Shown piece by piece: positions 1 through 8,205 of a stretch of DNA of 64,000 nt. The notes beneath the pieces were generated by a model. The model was not told the origin of the DNA. It was given only the letters and a program-made list of their open reading frames with translations, and searched no databases. The stretch comes from Bacillota bacterium (GTDB taxonomy: Bacteria; Bacillota; Clostridia; Acetivibrionales; DTU013): contig JAEZMD010000002.1 in assembly GCA_023435745.1 (NCBI GenBank), positions 1 through 64,000 on the forward strand, read 5' to 3'. Position numbers and translations under genes: made by a program. How positions within the stretch are numbered: the stretch's first letter is position 1; each line of letters starts with the position of its first letter.

Positions 1-2055
1 AAAGCTGCATCAGCAGGAGTTGCTGCCTTTACCGATCTGACCTGTACGCTGACCACGCCGGGAAATGGCGCGATAACCTTTACAAGCGGTCTCATAACGG
101 TTGACAGTAATACCTTCAATATACCTAAAAGTCCGGCCAAGGCATTGACGGCGGACACAACGGACAACGATGCGGATCATGATATGGAAATAACCTTCGG
201 AGCAGACACAGATTTTGCATCTGCCATCACAGGAGTAAGTTTTAACGGAAATGCTCTTACATCAAATCAATATACCGTCGATACAGTGAACAAAAACAAG
301 ATTACCCTGCACCCGGGAAGCTCAGACAATACATACCTGAGGACTCCTGCAACGGGAAACGTGGTCATAACAGCCGCAGGCTACAATGATTCAAGCGTGT
401 CACAGACAATAAAACATGGAGATGCGGTATCGATGGCAGTGACCACCGACATTACTGCCCCTACTCTGAACGGAGGACAATTTGCCCGGCAGCCGGAAGT
501 TACACTAAAAGATCAATACGGCAACCCCTGCACAAGTAACAGTACTGCACAGGTAACAGTATCGAAGAAAGATGCTGGAGGCTGGACGCTTACCGGAACA
601 ACGACGTTAACAGTAGGTAACGGTGTCGCTGTATTTACAAATCTTGGCGCAACAAATACATCTCAGATAACAGGTGCGAAGCTTGCATTCAACTCAACAG
701 GTCTGGCTGAAGTAACAAGCACCGTGGTAACACTTCCTGCGCCGGGCGGTTCGGGTGGCGGCGGTTCGGGCGGCGGCAGTTCGGGAAGCAGCACCCCATC
801 GGCTTTAATTGAAACACTTGTAAACGGCGAAAAAGATACTGTTGCAACAGCAACTACCACCCGGGAAGGGGATAAAACTGTTTTAACAGTAACCCTGGAC
901 GATGAAAAAGTTGATGAGAAGCTTGAAAAGGAAGGCTCAAACACAGTAATAACCATAGGAGTTAAAAACGACTCCGACATTGTAGCAGGCCAGTTAAACG
1001 GGCAGACAGTAAAAAATATGGAAACAAAAGATGCGGTTCTTGAGATAAGGACAGAAAACGTAACATATATAATTCCTGCATCACAGATAAACATTGACAA
1101 GGTCTCCGAACAAATAGGTGAACAGGTGGAACTGAAGGATATTACTGTAAATGTTAAAATATCCGTACCGTCACAGGAAAATATAAGAATACTTGAAGAT
1201 ACGGCGAATAAAGGTAATTACAATATAATTGTACCACCGGTTGAATTCACAATCACCTGTACAAGCGGCGGCAAAACAGTAGAAGTGACAAGATTCAATT
1301 CATATGTTGAAAGGCTGGTGGCTATACCCGAAGGAATTGATCCAGACAGAGTAACCACAGGAATAGTATTGAATCCTGACGGAACTTTCTCCCATGTACC
1401 GACCGCCATAATTATAATTGACGGAAAATATTATGCAAAGATCAATAGCCTGACAAACAGTATCTATTCGGTTATATGGAATCCTAAGAATTTCAGGGAC
1501 ACAGAAAACCATTGGGCTAAAGAAGCAATTAATGATATGGGTTCCAGAATGATTGTCGGTGGAAACGGTAACGACAATTACGAACCGGACAGACATATAA
1601 CCAGAGCGGAATTTACCGCTGTTATCGTGCGGGCACTGGGACTTATGCGGCCCGGAACGGGGAAAAATGTTTTCAATGATGTAGAAAAAGGAGCATGGTA
1701 TTACGATGCAGTATCCATTGCATACGAATATGGAATTGTATCCGGCAGCGGCAGCGGTAAATTTAATCCTCTTGATAAAATCACCCGCGAGCAGGCTATG
1801 GCTATGGTGTCGCGGACAATGAAGATAATCGGATTGAAGGTTGAATTAAGTGAAAATGAAGTAAAAGAGCTGCTTGACGCATTTAAGGATTCAGGCTCAA
1901 TAACAGATTTCGCAAAGAATGGTGCAGCTGCTTGTATAGAAACAGGGATTATAACAGGCAGAATGAATAATCTTATAGCTCCTAAGGAGTATATGACAAG
2001 GGCAGAGACAGCTGTGGCAGTAAGACGGTTGCTGGAGAAATCAGGTATAATTTAA
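1..2055 (+). CDS. S-layer homology domain protein, 5' end outside window
   Basis: The frame is open from base 1, so the N-terminus and signal peptide lie to the left; 684 codons are visible. The first part is beta-rich and Thr/Asn-rich, resembling the small repeat modules of clostridial surface proteins. A Gly/Ser linker (about bases 745-800) follows, then a region rich in Val, Thr, Lys and Asp, and finally three SLH modules (about 1490-1640, 1670-1840 and 1885-2040), with signatures such as TENHWAKEAI, ITRAEFTAVIVRALGL and MTRAETAVAVRRLL. SLH modules bind pyruvylated secondary cell-wall polymer, so the protein is very likely anchored at the cell surface. Nothing shows an enzymatic domain in the visible part. 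The call of an SLH protein is secure; its specific role is unknown. Confidence 0.93.
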   Translation, partial: KAASAGVAAFTDLTCTLTTPGNGAITFTSGLITVDSNTFNIPKSPAKALTADTTDNDADHDMEITFGADTDFASAITGVSFNGNALTSNQYTVDTVNKNKITLHPGSSDNTYLRTPATGNVVITAAGYNDSSVSQTIKHGDAVSMAVTTDITAPTLNGGQFARQPEVTLKDQYGNPCTSNSTAQVTVSKKDAGGWTLTGTTTLTVGNGVAVFTNLGATNTSQITGAKLAFNSTGLAEVTSTVVTLPAPGGSGGGGSGGGSSGSSTPSALIETLVNGEKDTVATATTTREGDKTVLTVTLDDEKVDEKLEKEGSNTVITIGVKNDSDIVAGQLNGQTVKNMETKDAVLEIRTENVTYIIPASQINIDKVSEQIGEQVELKDITVNVKISVPSQENIRILEDTANKGNYNIIVPPVEFTITCTSGGKTVEVTRFNSYVERLVAIPEGIDPDRVTTGIVLNPDGTFSHVPTAIIIIDGKYYAKINSLTNSIYSVIWNPKNFRDTENHWAKEAINDMGSRMIVGGNGNDNYEPDRHITRAEFTAVIVRALGLMRPGTGKNVFNDVEKGAWYYDAVSIAYEYGIVSGSGSGKFNPLDKITREQAMAMVSRTMKIIGLKVELSENEVKELLDAFKDSGSITDFAKNGAAACIETGIITGRMNNLIAPKEYMTRAETAVAVRRLLEKSGII

Positions 2056-2089
2056 TAAATAAAAAGACAATAAAAAATTGCAAAAAGGA

Positions 2090-2119
2090 TTGACAAAAAA
2101 TATTGCCTTCCTGTATAGT
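2090..2119 (+). promoter_or_regulatory. Sigma-A promoter for trmB-like/lysA operon
   Basis: A TTGACA box at 2090-2095 and a TATAGT box at 2114-2119 are separated by 18 bases. The start of transcription should fall near 2126, about 30 bases before the regulator's ATG. The -10 box lies inside the left arm of the palindrome described next. Confidence 0.75.
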
Positions 2120-2150
2120 GGTACTAAATAATACCACTATACAGGAAGGC
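2105..2150. promoter_or_regulatory. Perfect 19-bp palindrome over the -10 region (probable operator)
   Basis: The arms GCCTTCCTGTATAGTGGTA (2105-2123) and its exact complement (2132-2150) are separated by 8 bases. The left arm contains the -10 box and the right arm contains the ribosome site AGGAAGG of the next gene. Because transcription should start in the loop, the RNA would carry only the right arm, so a DNA operator bound by the adjacent TrmB-type regulator fits better than a hairpin. Six T follow the right arm, so it could also end read-through from the SLH gene. The binding protein is inferred. Confidence 0.7.
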
Positions 2151-2156
2151 TTTTTT

Positions 2157-2867
2157 ATGGACATTCTCGAGTGCCTGGTAAAGGCAGGCTTTACAAGACA
2201 TGAGGCATTACTGTATGTTACGCTTTGTAAGGAAGGCGCGCTTACGGGGTATGAAGCATCTAAGCTTTCGGGTATTCCCCGTTCAAACGCCTACCTGGCC
2301 CTGGCCGGTCTTGCCGACAAGGGCGGGGCTTTCCGTATCGAAGCAGAAACCTCAAGATATGCCGCCGTACCTGCACCCGAAATGATATCCTGTCTGCAAA
2401 GGAGACAGAAAGAGGTCTTCGACTTTATTGAAAAAAATATTCCTCTGCGGGAAGAGAAGCCGGAGCCCTACTATACCATTACCGGTGCGGAAAATATTAT
2501 AGGAAAAATGTGTTATATCATTGACCACGCGAGAGAAAGAGTATACATTTCCACCTCTGCTGCGGAGCTGGAATATGTGAGGAAGGAATTGACCGCCGCC
2601 TGCGCCAGAAAGCTGAAGGTCGTGATTATTACCTCGGAGGACTTCTGTATGAAGGAGGCCATTATATATCGGAATGAAAAACAGCCCGGACAAATCAGGC
2701 TGATTGCAGACACGGCCCATGTTCTGACAGGTGAAATAAATGAGTCGGGGGAGTCCGCCGCACTTTATTCGCGGAACAGGAACCTGATCGACCTGATCAG
2801 GGATTCATTAAAGAACGAAATCACATTAATTAAGATAAAGCAACGGCAAACGGAGGAGTCAATATGA
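2157..2867 (+). CDS. TrmB-family transcriptional regulator
   Basis: A 236-residue protein with an N-terminal winged helix (about residues 1-75; GFTRHEALLYVTLCKEG and the recognition-helix region SGIPRSNAYLALAGL) and a C-terminal effector region resembling the phospholipase-D-like sensor domain of TrmB regulators (about 105-230). The start is ATG 2157, 7 bases after AGGAAGG; a longer reading from TTG 2103 would run through the palindrome and lacks a ribosome site. Its stop overlaps the lysA start as ATGA, so the two are translationally coupled. By position it should control lysA and itself through the palindrome 2105-2150. Archaeal TrmB proteins sense sugars; the ligand here is not evident. 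Confidence 0.85.
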   Translation: MDILECLVKAGFTRHEALLYVTLCKEGALTGYEASKLSGIPRSNAYLALAGLADKGGAFRIEAETSRYAAVPAPEMISCLQRRQKEVFDFIEKNIPLREEKPEPYYTITGAENIIGKMCYIIDHARERVYISTSAAELEYVRKELTAACARKLKVVIITSEDFCMKEAIIYRNEKQPGQIRLIADTAHVLTGEINESGESAALYSRNRNLIDLIRDSLKNEITLIKIKQRQTEESI

Positions 2868-4114
2868 AAAATTACTTTACAGAGCAAACACAATTTTTTG
2901 GGCACAGTAAGCCCTCCGAGCTTCTGAAGGAGTACGGAAGTCCTTTATATGTCTATAATGAGGCAATACTGAGGCAAAGATGCCGCGACATGGCAACGCT
3001 GGTATCCAGTCCTCATTTCAAGTCGAACTATTCCGTGAAGGCCAATTCAAATCTGGAGATCCTGAGAATAGTAAGAGAAGAAGGTCTGCATGCCGACGCT
3101 ATGTCGCCGGGAGAGATCCATCTGTTGCTGACCGCAGGCTTCAAGCCCGAGGAGCTCCTTTTCGTAACAAACAATGTATCGGCGGAGGAAATGAAATACG
3201 CTATCGAAAAGGATGTACTGGTCAGCTGCGACTCTCTGTCTCAGCTTCGCCAGTTCGGCAGACTGAATCCGGGCGGAAGGGTTGCAGTCCGATTTAATCC
3301 CGGGGTGGGCGCCGGACATCATGAAAAAGTAGTCACCGCAGGTAAAAACACTAAGTTTGGCGTCAATATGGAACTGATCGATGAGGTAAAAGAGATCCTG
3401 AAGGAATTTAAACTGAGATTGGTAGGAATCAATCAGCACATAGGATCCCTTTTCATGGAGGCAACTCCCTATCTGGAAAGCGTAAGGCACCTGCTTGGTA
3501 TTGCAGATCAGTTTGCGGAGCTGGAATTTGTGGATATGGGAGGCGGCTTCGGTATCCCGTATCATAAGCAGGATGGACAGGAAAGACTTGATCTGAAGGA
3601 AACCGGACAAATGCTTACTCAGGTTATTGACGAGTGGATGAAGAAAAAGGGCAGGAAGATTCGTATCAAAATGGAGCCTGGCCGCTATGTGGTCGCAGAA
3701 AGCAGCGTGCTGCTCGGTACGGTCCACAGTATCAAGCAAAACGGCTCAAAAAATTATATCGGAACCGATATCGGCTTTAATGTGCTTGCAAGGCCGGTGA
3801 TGTACGATTCCCATCACGATATGGAATTCTATAGAAACGATCAGATTATTAAGTCTGATAAGACTACCCCGGCAACTGTTGTTGGCAATATCTGTGAGAC
3901 CGGTGATATATTGGCGAGGGACAGAGAACTGCCGTATATCACGGAGGGCGACCTGATAGGCATCATGGACGCCGGCGCTTATGGCTACTCGATGGCCTCC
4001 AATTACAACAGCCGGGTGAGACCCGCCGAGGTGATGATCGGCCTGGATGGCAAACCGCGGCTGATCCGCAGACGGGACAGCATAGAAGACCTGATGCGCG
4101 GATTTGAGATTTGA
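2864..4114 (+). CDS. lysA: Diaminopimelate decarboxylase
   Basis: This pyridoxal-phosphate enzyme of the alanine-racemase-like (fold III) decarboxylases removes CO2 from meso-diaminopimelate to give lysine. The 416 residues match the family's length. Visible landmarks are the cofactor lysine in YSVKAN (K59), the glycine-rich phosphate loop MGGGFGIPY, the EPGRYVVAE segment and the active-site ICETGDILA near residues 345-353, whose Cys and Asp are typical of LysA rather than arginine or ornithine decarboxylases. Its ATG overlaps the stop of the TrmB-type regulator. The arrangement suggests lysine or diaminopimelate flow is set by that regulator. A role on a related D-amino acid cannot be excluded. 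Confidence 0.9.
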   Translation: MKNYFTEQTQFFGHSKPSELLKEYGSPLYVYNEAILRQRCRDMATLVSSPHFKSNYSVKANSNLEILRIVREEGLHADAMSPGEIHLLLTAGFKPEELLFVTNNVSAEEMKYAIEKDVLVSCDSLSQLRQFGRLNPGGRVAVRFNPGVGAGHHEKVVTAGKNTKFGVNMELIDEVKEILKEFKLRLVGINQHIGSLFMEATPYLESVRHLLGIADQFAELEFVDMGGGFGIPYHKQDGQERLDLKETGQMLTQVIDEWMKKKGRKIRIKMEPGRYVVAESSVLLGTVHSIKQNGSKNYIGTDIGFNVLARPVMYDSHHDMEFYRNDQIIKSDKTTPATVVGNICETGDILARDRELPYITEGDLIGIMDAGAYGYSMASNYNSRVRPAEVMIGLDGKPRLIRRRDSIEDLMRGFEI

Positions 4115-4189
4115 TTATGAATAGAATTTGAATCTGAATCGAATTTGAATTGTCTTCTCCGCTAAAAATAAATATCATGTTTTTCACTA

Positions 4190-4225
4190 AGTATACCCGC
4201 TCTCATTGCGGGTATACTATTTTTT
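4190..4225 (+). terminator. Intrinsic terminator after lysA
   Basis: An 11-bp perfect stem (AGTATACCCGC, 4190-4200, with its complement 4208-4218), a 7-base loop and ATTTTTT directly after it. It ends the trmB-lysA transcript. Confidence 0.9.
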
Positions 4226-4282
4226 GTGCGGTGTGTCCAGCCAAGCTGAGCCACGACTATAATACAAAGGAGCGTAAAGAGA

Positions 4283-4714
4283 ATGAATGGAAATGCAGAA
4301 CTACTGAACTTTGTCTATCAGAATTCACAGATGGGTGTTGATACAATCAGACAATTGATTGGAATAGTCGAAGACGAAGAATTTAAAAAGCATCTGGAAT
4401 CACAGCAGAAGGAATACGAAGCGATGCACAGCGAAGCAGGTAAAATGCTCAATAACAGCGGATATGATGAGAAAGGCATTGGGGCGTTGGAAAAGCTCAG
4501 AACCTATTTGATGATAAATATGCAGACGCTGACAAACAAATCCTCTTCCCATATCGCTGAAATGCTGATGGTCGGAAGCAATATGGGTATCATCAATGCA
4601 GTTAAGAATATAAAAAAATACGAGGATGCGGAACAGGACATTAAAAGCTTAATGGAGCGATTGCTCAGGTTTGAGGAAAATAATGTCCAGCGCCTGAAAG
4701 AATTTTTAGGGTGA
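4283..4714 (+). CDS. Small helical (ferritin-like bundle) protein of unknown function
   Basis: A 143-residue protein that is hydrophilic and almost entirely helix-forming, with four predicted helices in the order expected of a ferritin-like four-helix bundle (for example residues 1-25, 30-60, 65-90 and 100-142). No metal-ligand motif of true ferritins (ExxH pairs) is obvious. The start is ATG 4283, after AAAGGAG at 4266-4272. It stands alone between the lysA terminator and the glycine-riboswitch operon. Similar short bundle proteins are common in Clostridia and mostly unnamed. No function is claimed. Confidence 0.75.
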   Translation: MNGNAELLNFVYQNSQMGVDTIRQLIGIVEDEEFKKHLESQQKEYEAMHSEAGKMLNNSGYDEKGIGALEKLRTYLMINMQTLTNKSSSHIAEMLMVGSNMGIINAVKNIKKYEDAEQDIKSLMERLLRFEENNVQRLKEFLG

Positions 4715-4808
4715 GAGCGTACGATAATCATGTGATATCGTACGAAAACATGCAGGAAAGGCATAAAATCTCCTGATAACGGAACTTTGTGAAAAAATTA
4801 TTTACCGC

Positions 4809-4837
4809 TTGACAACACTATACCCATTCATTATAAT
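4809..4837 (+). promoter_or_regulatory. Consensus sigma-A promoter of the riboswitch operon
   Basis: TTGACA (4809-4814), a 17-base spacer and TATAAT (4832-4837) match the consensus exactly. The transcript should begin near 4844, about 80 bases before the glycine aptamer. Confidence 0.88.
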
Positions 4838-4923
4838 AAATCTAAACTTTTACAAAAGTTGATGAAAAATGAATATTGTCGGATGATCGATGAGGGAGTT
4901 CAGGCGACCTTGTCGGGACGAAT

Positions 4924-4995
4924 CTCTGGAGAGACCATGACGGCGCCGAAGGGGCAAGGCTGATAAAGCTTAATCTCTCAGGCAAAAGGACAGAG
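4924..4995 (+). ncRNA. Glycine riboswitch (gcvT motif), single aptamer
   Basis: The conserved elements appear in order: CTCTG closing stem strand, GGAGAGACC, GCGCCGAAGGGGCAA, AATCTCTCAGGCAAAAGGAC and the matching CAGAG strand (4924-4928 pairs with 4991-4995). Only one full aptamer is visible. The roughly 50 bases upstream could supply the partial 'ghost' element usual for single glycine aptamers, but I cannot fold it with confidence. It lies in the 5' leader of the aminotransferase-serA operon and is followed by a terminator-like hairpin. Confidence 0.9.
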
Positions 4996-5025
4996 CGAAT
5001 GCAGCATTTTATTGCGCATGTTTTG

Positions 5026-5069
5026 AGGTCAGGTCTTATACAGGATTTGATCTTTTATTTTATATTTTT
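5026..5069 (+). terminator. Probable expression-platform terminator of the glycine riboswitch
   Basis: An 11-pair stem with several G-U pairs (5026-5036 with 5043-5053), a 6-base loop and a U-rich tail (5054-5069). It sits between the aptamer and the ribosome site AAGGAGG (5095-5101), where a transcriptional switch is expected. Whether glycine stabilises or breaks it cannot be read directly. Confidence 0.6.
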
Positions 5070-5108
5070 GCTCAGCAGGTGAAAGTACTGCTGCAAGGAG
5101 GTATGTAC

Positions 5109-6176
5109 ATGCATAAAAAGCTATTTATACCGGGACCGGTAGAGGTTAGAGAAGATGTGCTTCAAAGGATGGCAGCTCCAATGATCGGGCACAGGACGAA
5201 GGATGCATCCGCTCTTCAACGGGGGATCTCAGAGAAGCTGCAAAAGTTGATGTACACAAAGAGTACAATACTGCTTTCGACTTCCTCCGGCAGCGGTCTG
5301 ATGGAAGGAGCGGTGCGCTCGTGTACAACAAAGAGGGCAGCAATGTTTTCTGTCGGAGCCTTTGGCGACAGATGGTACAAGATGGCTACCTCCAACAACG
5401 TACCGGCCGATCTTTTCACCTCCGAGCCCGGAAAGCCTACGACTCCTGAAATGGTTGATCAGGCGCTTGCTACAGGTAAGTATGATCTGATAACCATTAC
5501 ACATAATGAAACCTCCACCGGTGTGATGAACCCGGCAGAGGAGATCGCACAGGTGATGCGCAGGTATCCTGAGGTTGTTTGGTGCATGGACGCCGTCAGC
5601 TCAATGGGCGGGACAAAAATAGACGTGGATGCGCTGGGTGTGGATATTTGTATAACATCCACTCAGAAGTGCCTGGGTCTGCCTCCCGGAATGGCCATAT
5701 GCTCCTTCTCCGAAAAAGCGGTCGCTGCGGCACAAAAGGTACAGTTCAGGGGGACATACCTGGATCTGCTCGAATTATACAGCTACATACTTAAGAAGGA
5801 TTACCAGTATCCTTCCACCCCTTCGCTTTCCCACATGTTTGCACTGGATTTCCAGTTGGACAGGATTATGGAGGAGGGCCTGGAGAACAGGTTCGCAAGG
5901 CACCTTCAAATGGCGAAGATAGTAAGGGCATGGGCAAAGGAGAATTTCGAACTGTTTCCGGAGGAAAAATACGCATCAAATACGCTGACCACGGTAAAGA
6001 ATACCAGAGGGATCAGTGTTGGGGATCTTAACAAAAAGCTTGGCGAGCACGGCTATATGATTTCAAACGGCTATGGGGATCTGAAGGAAAAGACGTTCCG
6101 GATCGCGCACATGGCGGATGCGACATCGGATGAAATCAACACGCTGCTGGCGCTGATCGACAGGCTTACAGCATAA
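5109..6176 (+). CDS. Class V aminotransferase (serine/alanine-glyoxylate or SerC-like)
   Basis: A 355-residue pyridoxal-phosphate aminotransferase of the alanine/serine-glyoxylate type. Landmarks are the N-terminal FIPGPVEVR, the substrate loop STSSGSGLMEGA, cofactor-binding CMDAVSSMGG (D161) and the Schiff-base lysine in STQKCLGLPPG (K187). The start is ATG 5109, 7 bases after AAGGAGG; ATG 5103 is too close to that site. It is co-transcribed with serA (48 bases apart) under a glycine riboswitch, so it most likely supplies the transamination step from phosphohydroxypyruvate to phosphoserine, or makes glycine from glyoxylate. The two substrates cannot be told apart from sequence alone. Confidence 0.88.
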   Translation: MHKKLFIPGPVEVREDVLQRMAAPMIGHRTKDASALQRGISEKLQKLMYTKSTILLSTSSGSGLMEGAVRSCTTKRAAMFSVGAFGDRWYKMATSNNVPADLFTSEPGKPTTPEMVDQALATGKYDLITITHNETSTGVMNPAEEIAQVMRRYPEVVWCMDAVSSMGGTKIDVDALGVDICITSTQKCLGLPPGMAICSFSEKAVAAAQKVQFRGTYLDLLELYSYILKKDYQYPSTPSLSHMFALDFQLDRIMEEGLENRFARHLQMAKIVRAWAKENFELFPEEKYASNTLTTVKNTRGISVGDLNKKLGEHGYMISNGYGDLKEKTFRIAHMADATSDEINTLLALIDRLTA

Positions 6177-6224
6177 GAATGCACGTAAGAATTGATATGA
6201 TGATGATAGTATAGGAGGAGTACA

Positions 6225-7826
6225 ATGAAAATTATTGTAACTGAAAGAATTGCAGACGAAGGCATACAACATCTTAAAGACAAAGGATTTGAGGTAGATA
6301 CGAAATTTGGCATCTCTCATGAAGAGCTGCTGGACATTATTGCTGAATATGACGCAATTATTGTCAGGAGCGTGACCAAGGTCAATGCCGAGCTGCTCGA
6401 AAAGGCGGTTAACCTCAAGGTGGCCGGCAGAGCAGGTAACGGTATTGATAATATAGATGTACCGGCTTGCACTCAGAAGGGAATCATCGTTGTAAATACT
6501 CCCGAGAGTAACATCATGGCTGCCGCAGAGCTTGCCATCGGCCTGGCTTACAGCATTTTCAGAAATATACCTCAGGCTAATGCAGCAGCCAGAAAAGGCG
6601 ATTTCAGAAGAAACAATTTCATCGGTAATGAACTGGACGGAAAGACAGTTGGTATCATCGGCCTTGGCAGGATCGGCTCCATTGTTGCCACCAAGCTGAA
6701 GGGAGCCAACATGAGAGCAATCGCATATGACCCCTACATCACAGATGAGAAATTCAAAAAATTCGGCGTCGAAAAGTGCGAAACGCTTGAAGACCTGCTC
6801 AAGCAGGCCGACCTGATAACGCTTCATACGCCGAAGACCGCAGAAACCTACGGTATGATTGGCGAAAAGGAATTGAAGCTATGTCGCAAGGGTGTCAGGA
6901 TTGTAAATGCTGCAAGAGGCGGACTGGTCAATGAAAAAGCTCTGGTAGAGGCGCTTCGGAGCGGAATAGTGGCGGGCGCGGGAATCGACGTTCTTGACCC
7001 CGAACCGAATTATGACAAGAAGCCTGAGGAGCAGAATTATACCAATTCTCTGCTGGAATTTGACAATGTCATCATTACCCCTCATCTTGGCGCATCAACA
7101 AAGGAAGCAAATTACAATGTTGGCACGGCAGTTGCGCAGTTAGTTGGAGCTGCGTTATCGGGCGAAATGGTCGCTGCGGTCAACATGCCCCATATGCAGT
7201 CGGATCTCAACGGACTTCGGCCTTATATAACTCTGGCTGAAATGCTTGGCAAGATCTATTATCAAACTGAAAAGGAAACGGTGCAGAAGATAGAGGTCAT
7301 CTACAGCGGGGATCTGGCGGACAAGGAGACAAAAATGTTTTCACTGTCCGTACTCAAGGGCTTCCTGGATCCTGTCATAAAGGAAAAGGTCAATTATGTC
7401 AACGCAGAGCTTATGCTTAAGAATATGGGTATCGAATTGATTGAAAGTAAGAGATCCCATCTTGATAAATACACTAACCTGATCACAGTGGCATTTACTA
7501 CAAAGAAAGGCACACAGAGTGTTTCGGGCACCATTTTTGCCAAAGAGGAAATGAGAATTGTTGATTTCTTCGGATACAAGCTGGACTTTGAACCGAGCCC
7601 GTATATCGTTGCAATACAAAATATCGACAAGCCCGGTATCATTGGCCGTATCGGTTCCACCCTCGGAGGCGCGGGTATAAACATTGCCGCAATGCAGTGG
7701 AGCAGGAACAGAAAGGGCGAAAAGGCTGTATCCTTTGTTAGCGTAGACCAGGAGGTCGGAAACGCTGAATTGGAAGAAATACGTAAAATTGATGGTGTGT
7801 TGAAGGTTTCACTTTTGAAGTTTTGA
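6225..7826 (+). CDS. serA: D-3-phosphoglycerate dehydrogenase
   Basis: First enzyme of serine synthesis, oxidising 3-phosphoglycerate with NAD. The 533 residues have the long-form layout: substrate/NAD domains with GRAGNGIDNID, VGIIGLGRIGS (NAD loop, about 147-157), ARGGLVNE and HLGASTKEA, then an ASB-type intervening domain (about 325-450), then a C-terminal ACT domain (about 460-533) that in relatives binds serine for feedback inhibition. The start is ATG 6225, after TAGGAGGAG. It is second in the glycine-riboswitch operon, so serine/glycine level acts both on RNA and probably on the protein. Confidence 0.95.
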   Translation: MKIIVTERIADEGIQHLKDKGFEVDTKFGISHEELLDIIAEYDAIIVRSVTKVNAELLEKAVNLKVAGRAGNGIDNIDVPACTQKGIIVVNTPESNIMAAAELAIGLAYSIFRNIPQANAAARKGDFRRNNFIGNELDGKTVGIIGLGRIGSIVATKLKGANMRAIAYDPYITDEKFKKFGVEKCETLEDLLKQADLITLHTPKTAETYGMIGEKELKLCRKGVRIVNAARGGLVNEKALVEALRSGIVAGAGIDVLDPEPNYDKKPEEQNYTNSLLEFDNVIITPHLGASTKEANYNVGTAVAQLVGAALSGEMVAAVNMPHMQSDLNGLRPYITLAEMLGKIYYQTEKETVQKIEVIYSGDLADKETKMFSLSVLKGFLDPVIKEKVNYVNAELMLKNMGIELIESKRSHLDKYTNLITVAFTTKKGTQSVSGTIFAKEEMRIVDFFGYKLDFEPSPYIVAIQNIDKPGIIGRIGSTLGGAGINIAAMQWSRNRKGEKAVSFVSVDQEVGNAELEEIRKIDGVLKVSLLKF

Positions 7827-7844
7827 CATAACTTTCATAAAAAC

Positions 7845-7873
7845 TTGATTTATTTTGTGTATTCTGGTAATAT
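7845..7873 (+). promoter_or_regulatory. Probable promoter ahead of the c-di-GMP riboswitches
   Basis: TTGATT (7845-7850), a 17-base spacer and TAATAT (7868-7873). The start would be near 7880, shortly before the first aptamer. A TTGACA overlaps the end of serA (7823-7828) but has no good -10 at the right distance. Confidence 0.5.
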
Positions 7874-7911
7874 ATTGGTATATATGAAATAAAGATTTAG
7901 TTGAGCTTTTC

Positions 7912-8015
7912 AACGACAAACGGCAAACCGGCCGAAAGATCGGGGCGCAAAGCTACAGGGCCTAATTACCTGGTTCTTCTGAGAACCGGGTAAACGGCAG
8001 CCAGTTACCGAAAGG
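7912..8015 (+). ncRNA. c-di-GMP-I riboswitch (GEMM), first of two
   Basis: Core elements are CGGCAAACC, a GAAA tetraloop stem, GGGGCGCAAAGC, GGGCCTAA, a long P3 stem (CCTGGTTCTTC with GAGAACCGGG) and GGCAGCCAGTTACCG. The G that contacts the ligand in the CGGCAAACC segment is kept, as expected for c-di-GMP; cGAMP-type variants carry A there. No strong terminator follows it before the second aptamer. Confidence 0.88.
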
Positions 8016-8076
8016 AAAGTTTTTTATTTGGGAAAAGCAGGACGAGCCGCAGAAAAGCTCTGACAACTCAATCACG

Positions 8077-8192
8077 ATAAACGGCAAACCGGACGAAAGC
8101 CCGGGACGCAAAGCTAGAGGGCCTGAACGCAGATTTCTGAATCTGCACCAGATTTGACTATCAAATCTGATGTATGGCAGCCAGCTACCGAA
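8077..8192 (+). ncRNA. c-di-GMP-I riboswitch (GEMM), second of two
   Basis: The core is ACGGCAAACC, GGACGAAAGCCC, GGGACGCAAAGC, GAGGGCCTGAA and GGCAGCCAGCTACCG. The P3 arm is enlarged and holds two complementary pairs (GCAGATT/AATCTGC and CAGATTTGA/TCAAATCTG). The 3' end of the aptamer touches the ribosome site AAGGGAGAG (8191-8199) of the next gene, which suggests control of translation. Confidence 0.88.
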
Positions 8193-8205
8193 GGGAGAGT
8201 TATTG

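Noticed and set aside
663..1100. Minus-strand frame inside the SLH gene
   Set aside because: A shadow of the plus-strand gene: low-complexity Ser/Pro/Val protein with no ribosome site.
2103..2156. N-terminal extension of the TrmB-type gene from TTG 2103
   Set aside because: It reads through the palindrome and -10 box, has no ribosome site, and the family N-terminus fits ATG 2157.
4128..4152. GAATTTGAAT-type short repeats after lysA
   Set aside because: Simple sequence of a few units just before a terminator; no further structure.
7912..8192. Riboswitches of the cGAMP (GEMM-Ib) type
   Set aside because: Both aptamers keep G at the ligand-contact position, which points to c-di-GMP.
8170..8205. 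Start of the transglutaminase-like protein at ATG 8170
   Set aside because: It lies inside the second riboswitch; GTG 8206 with AAGGGAG and a signal peptide directly after it fits better.
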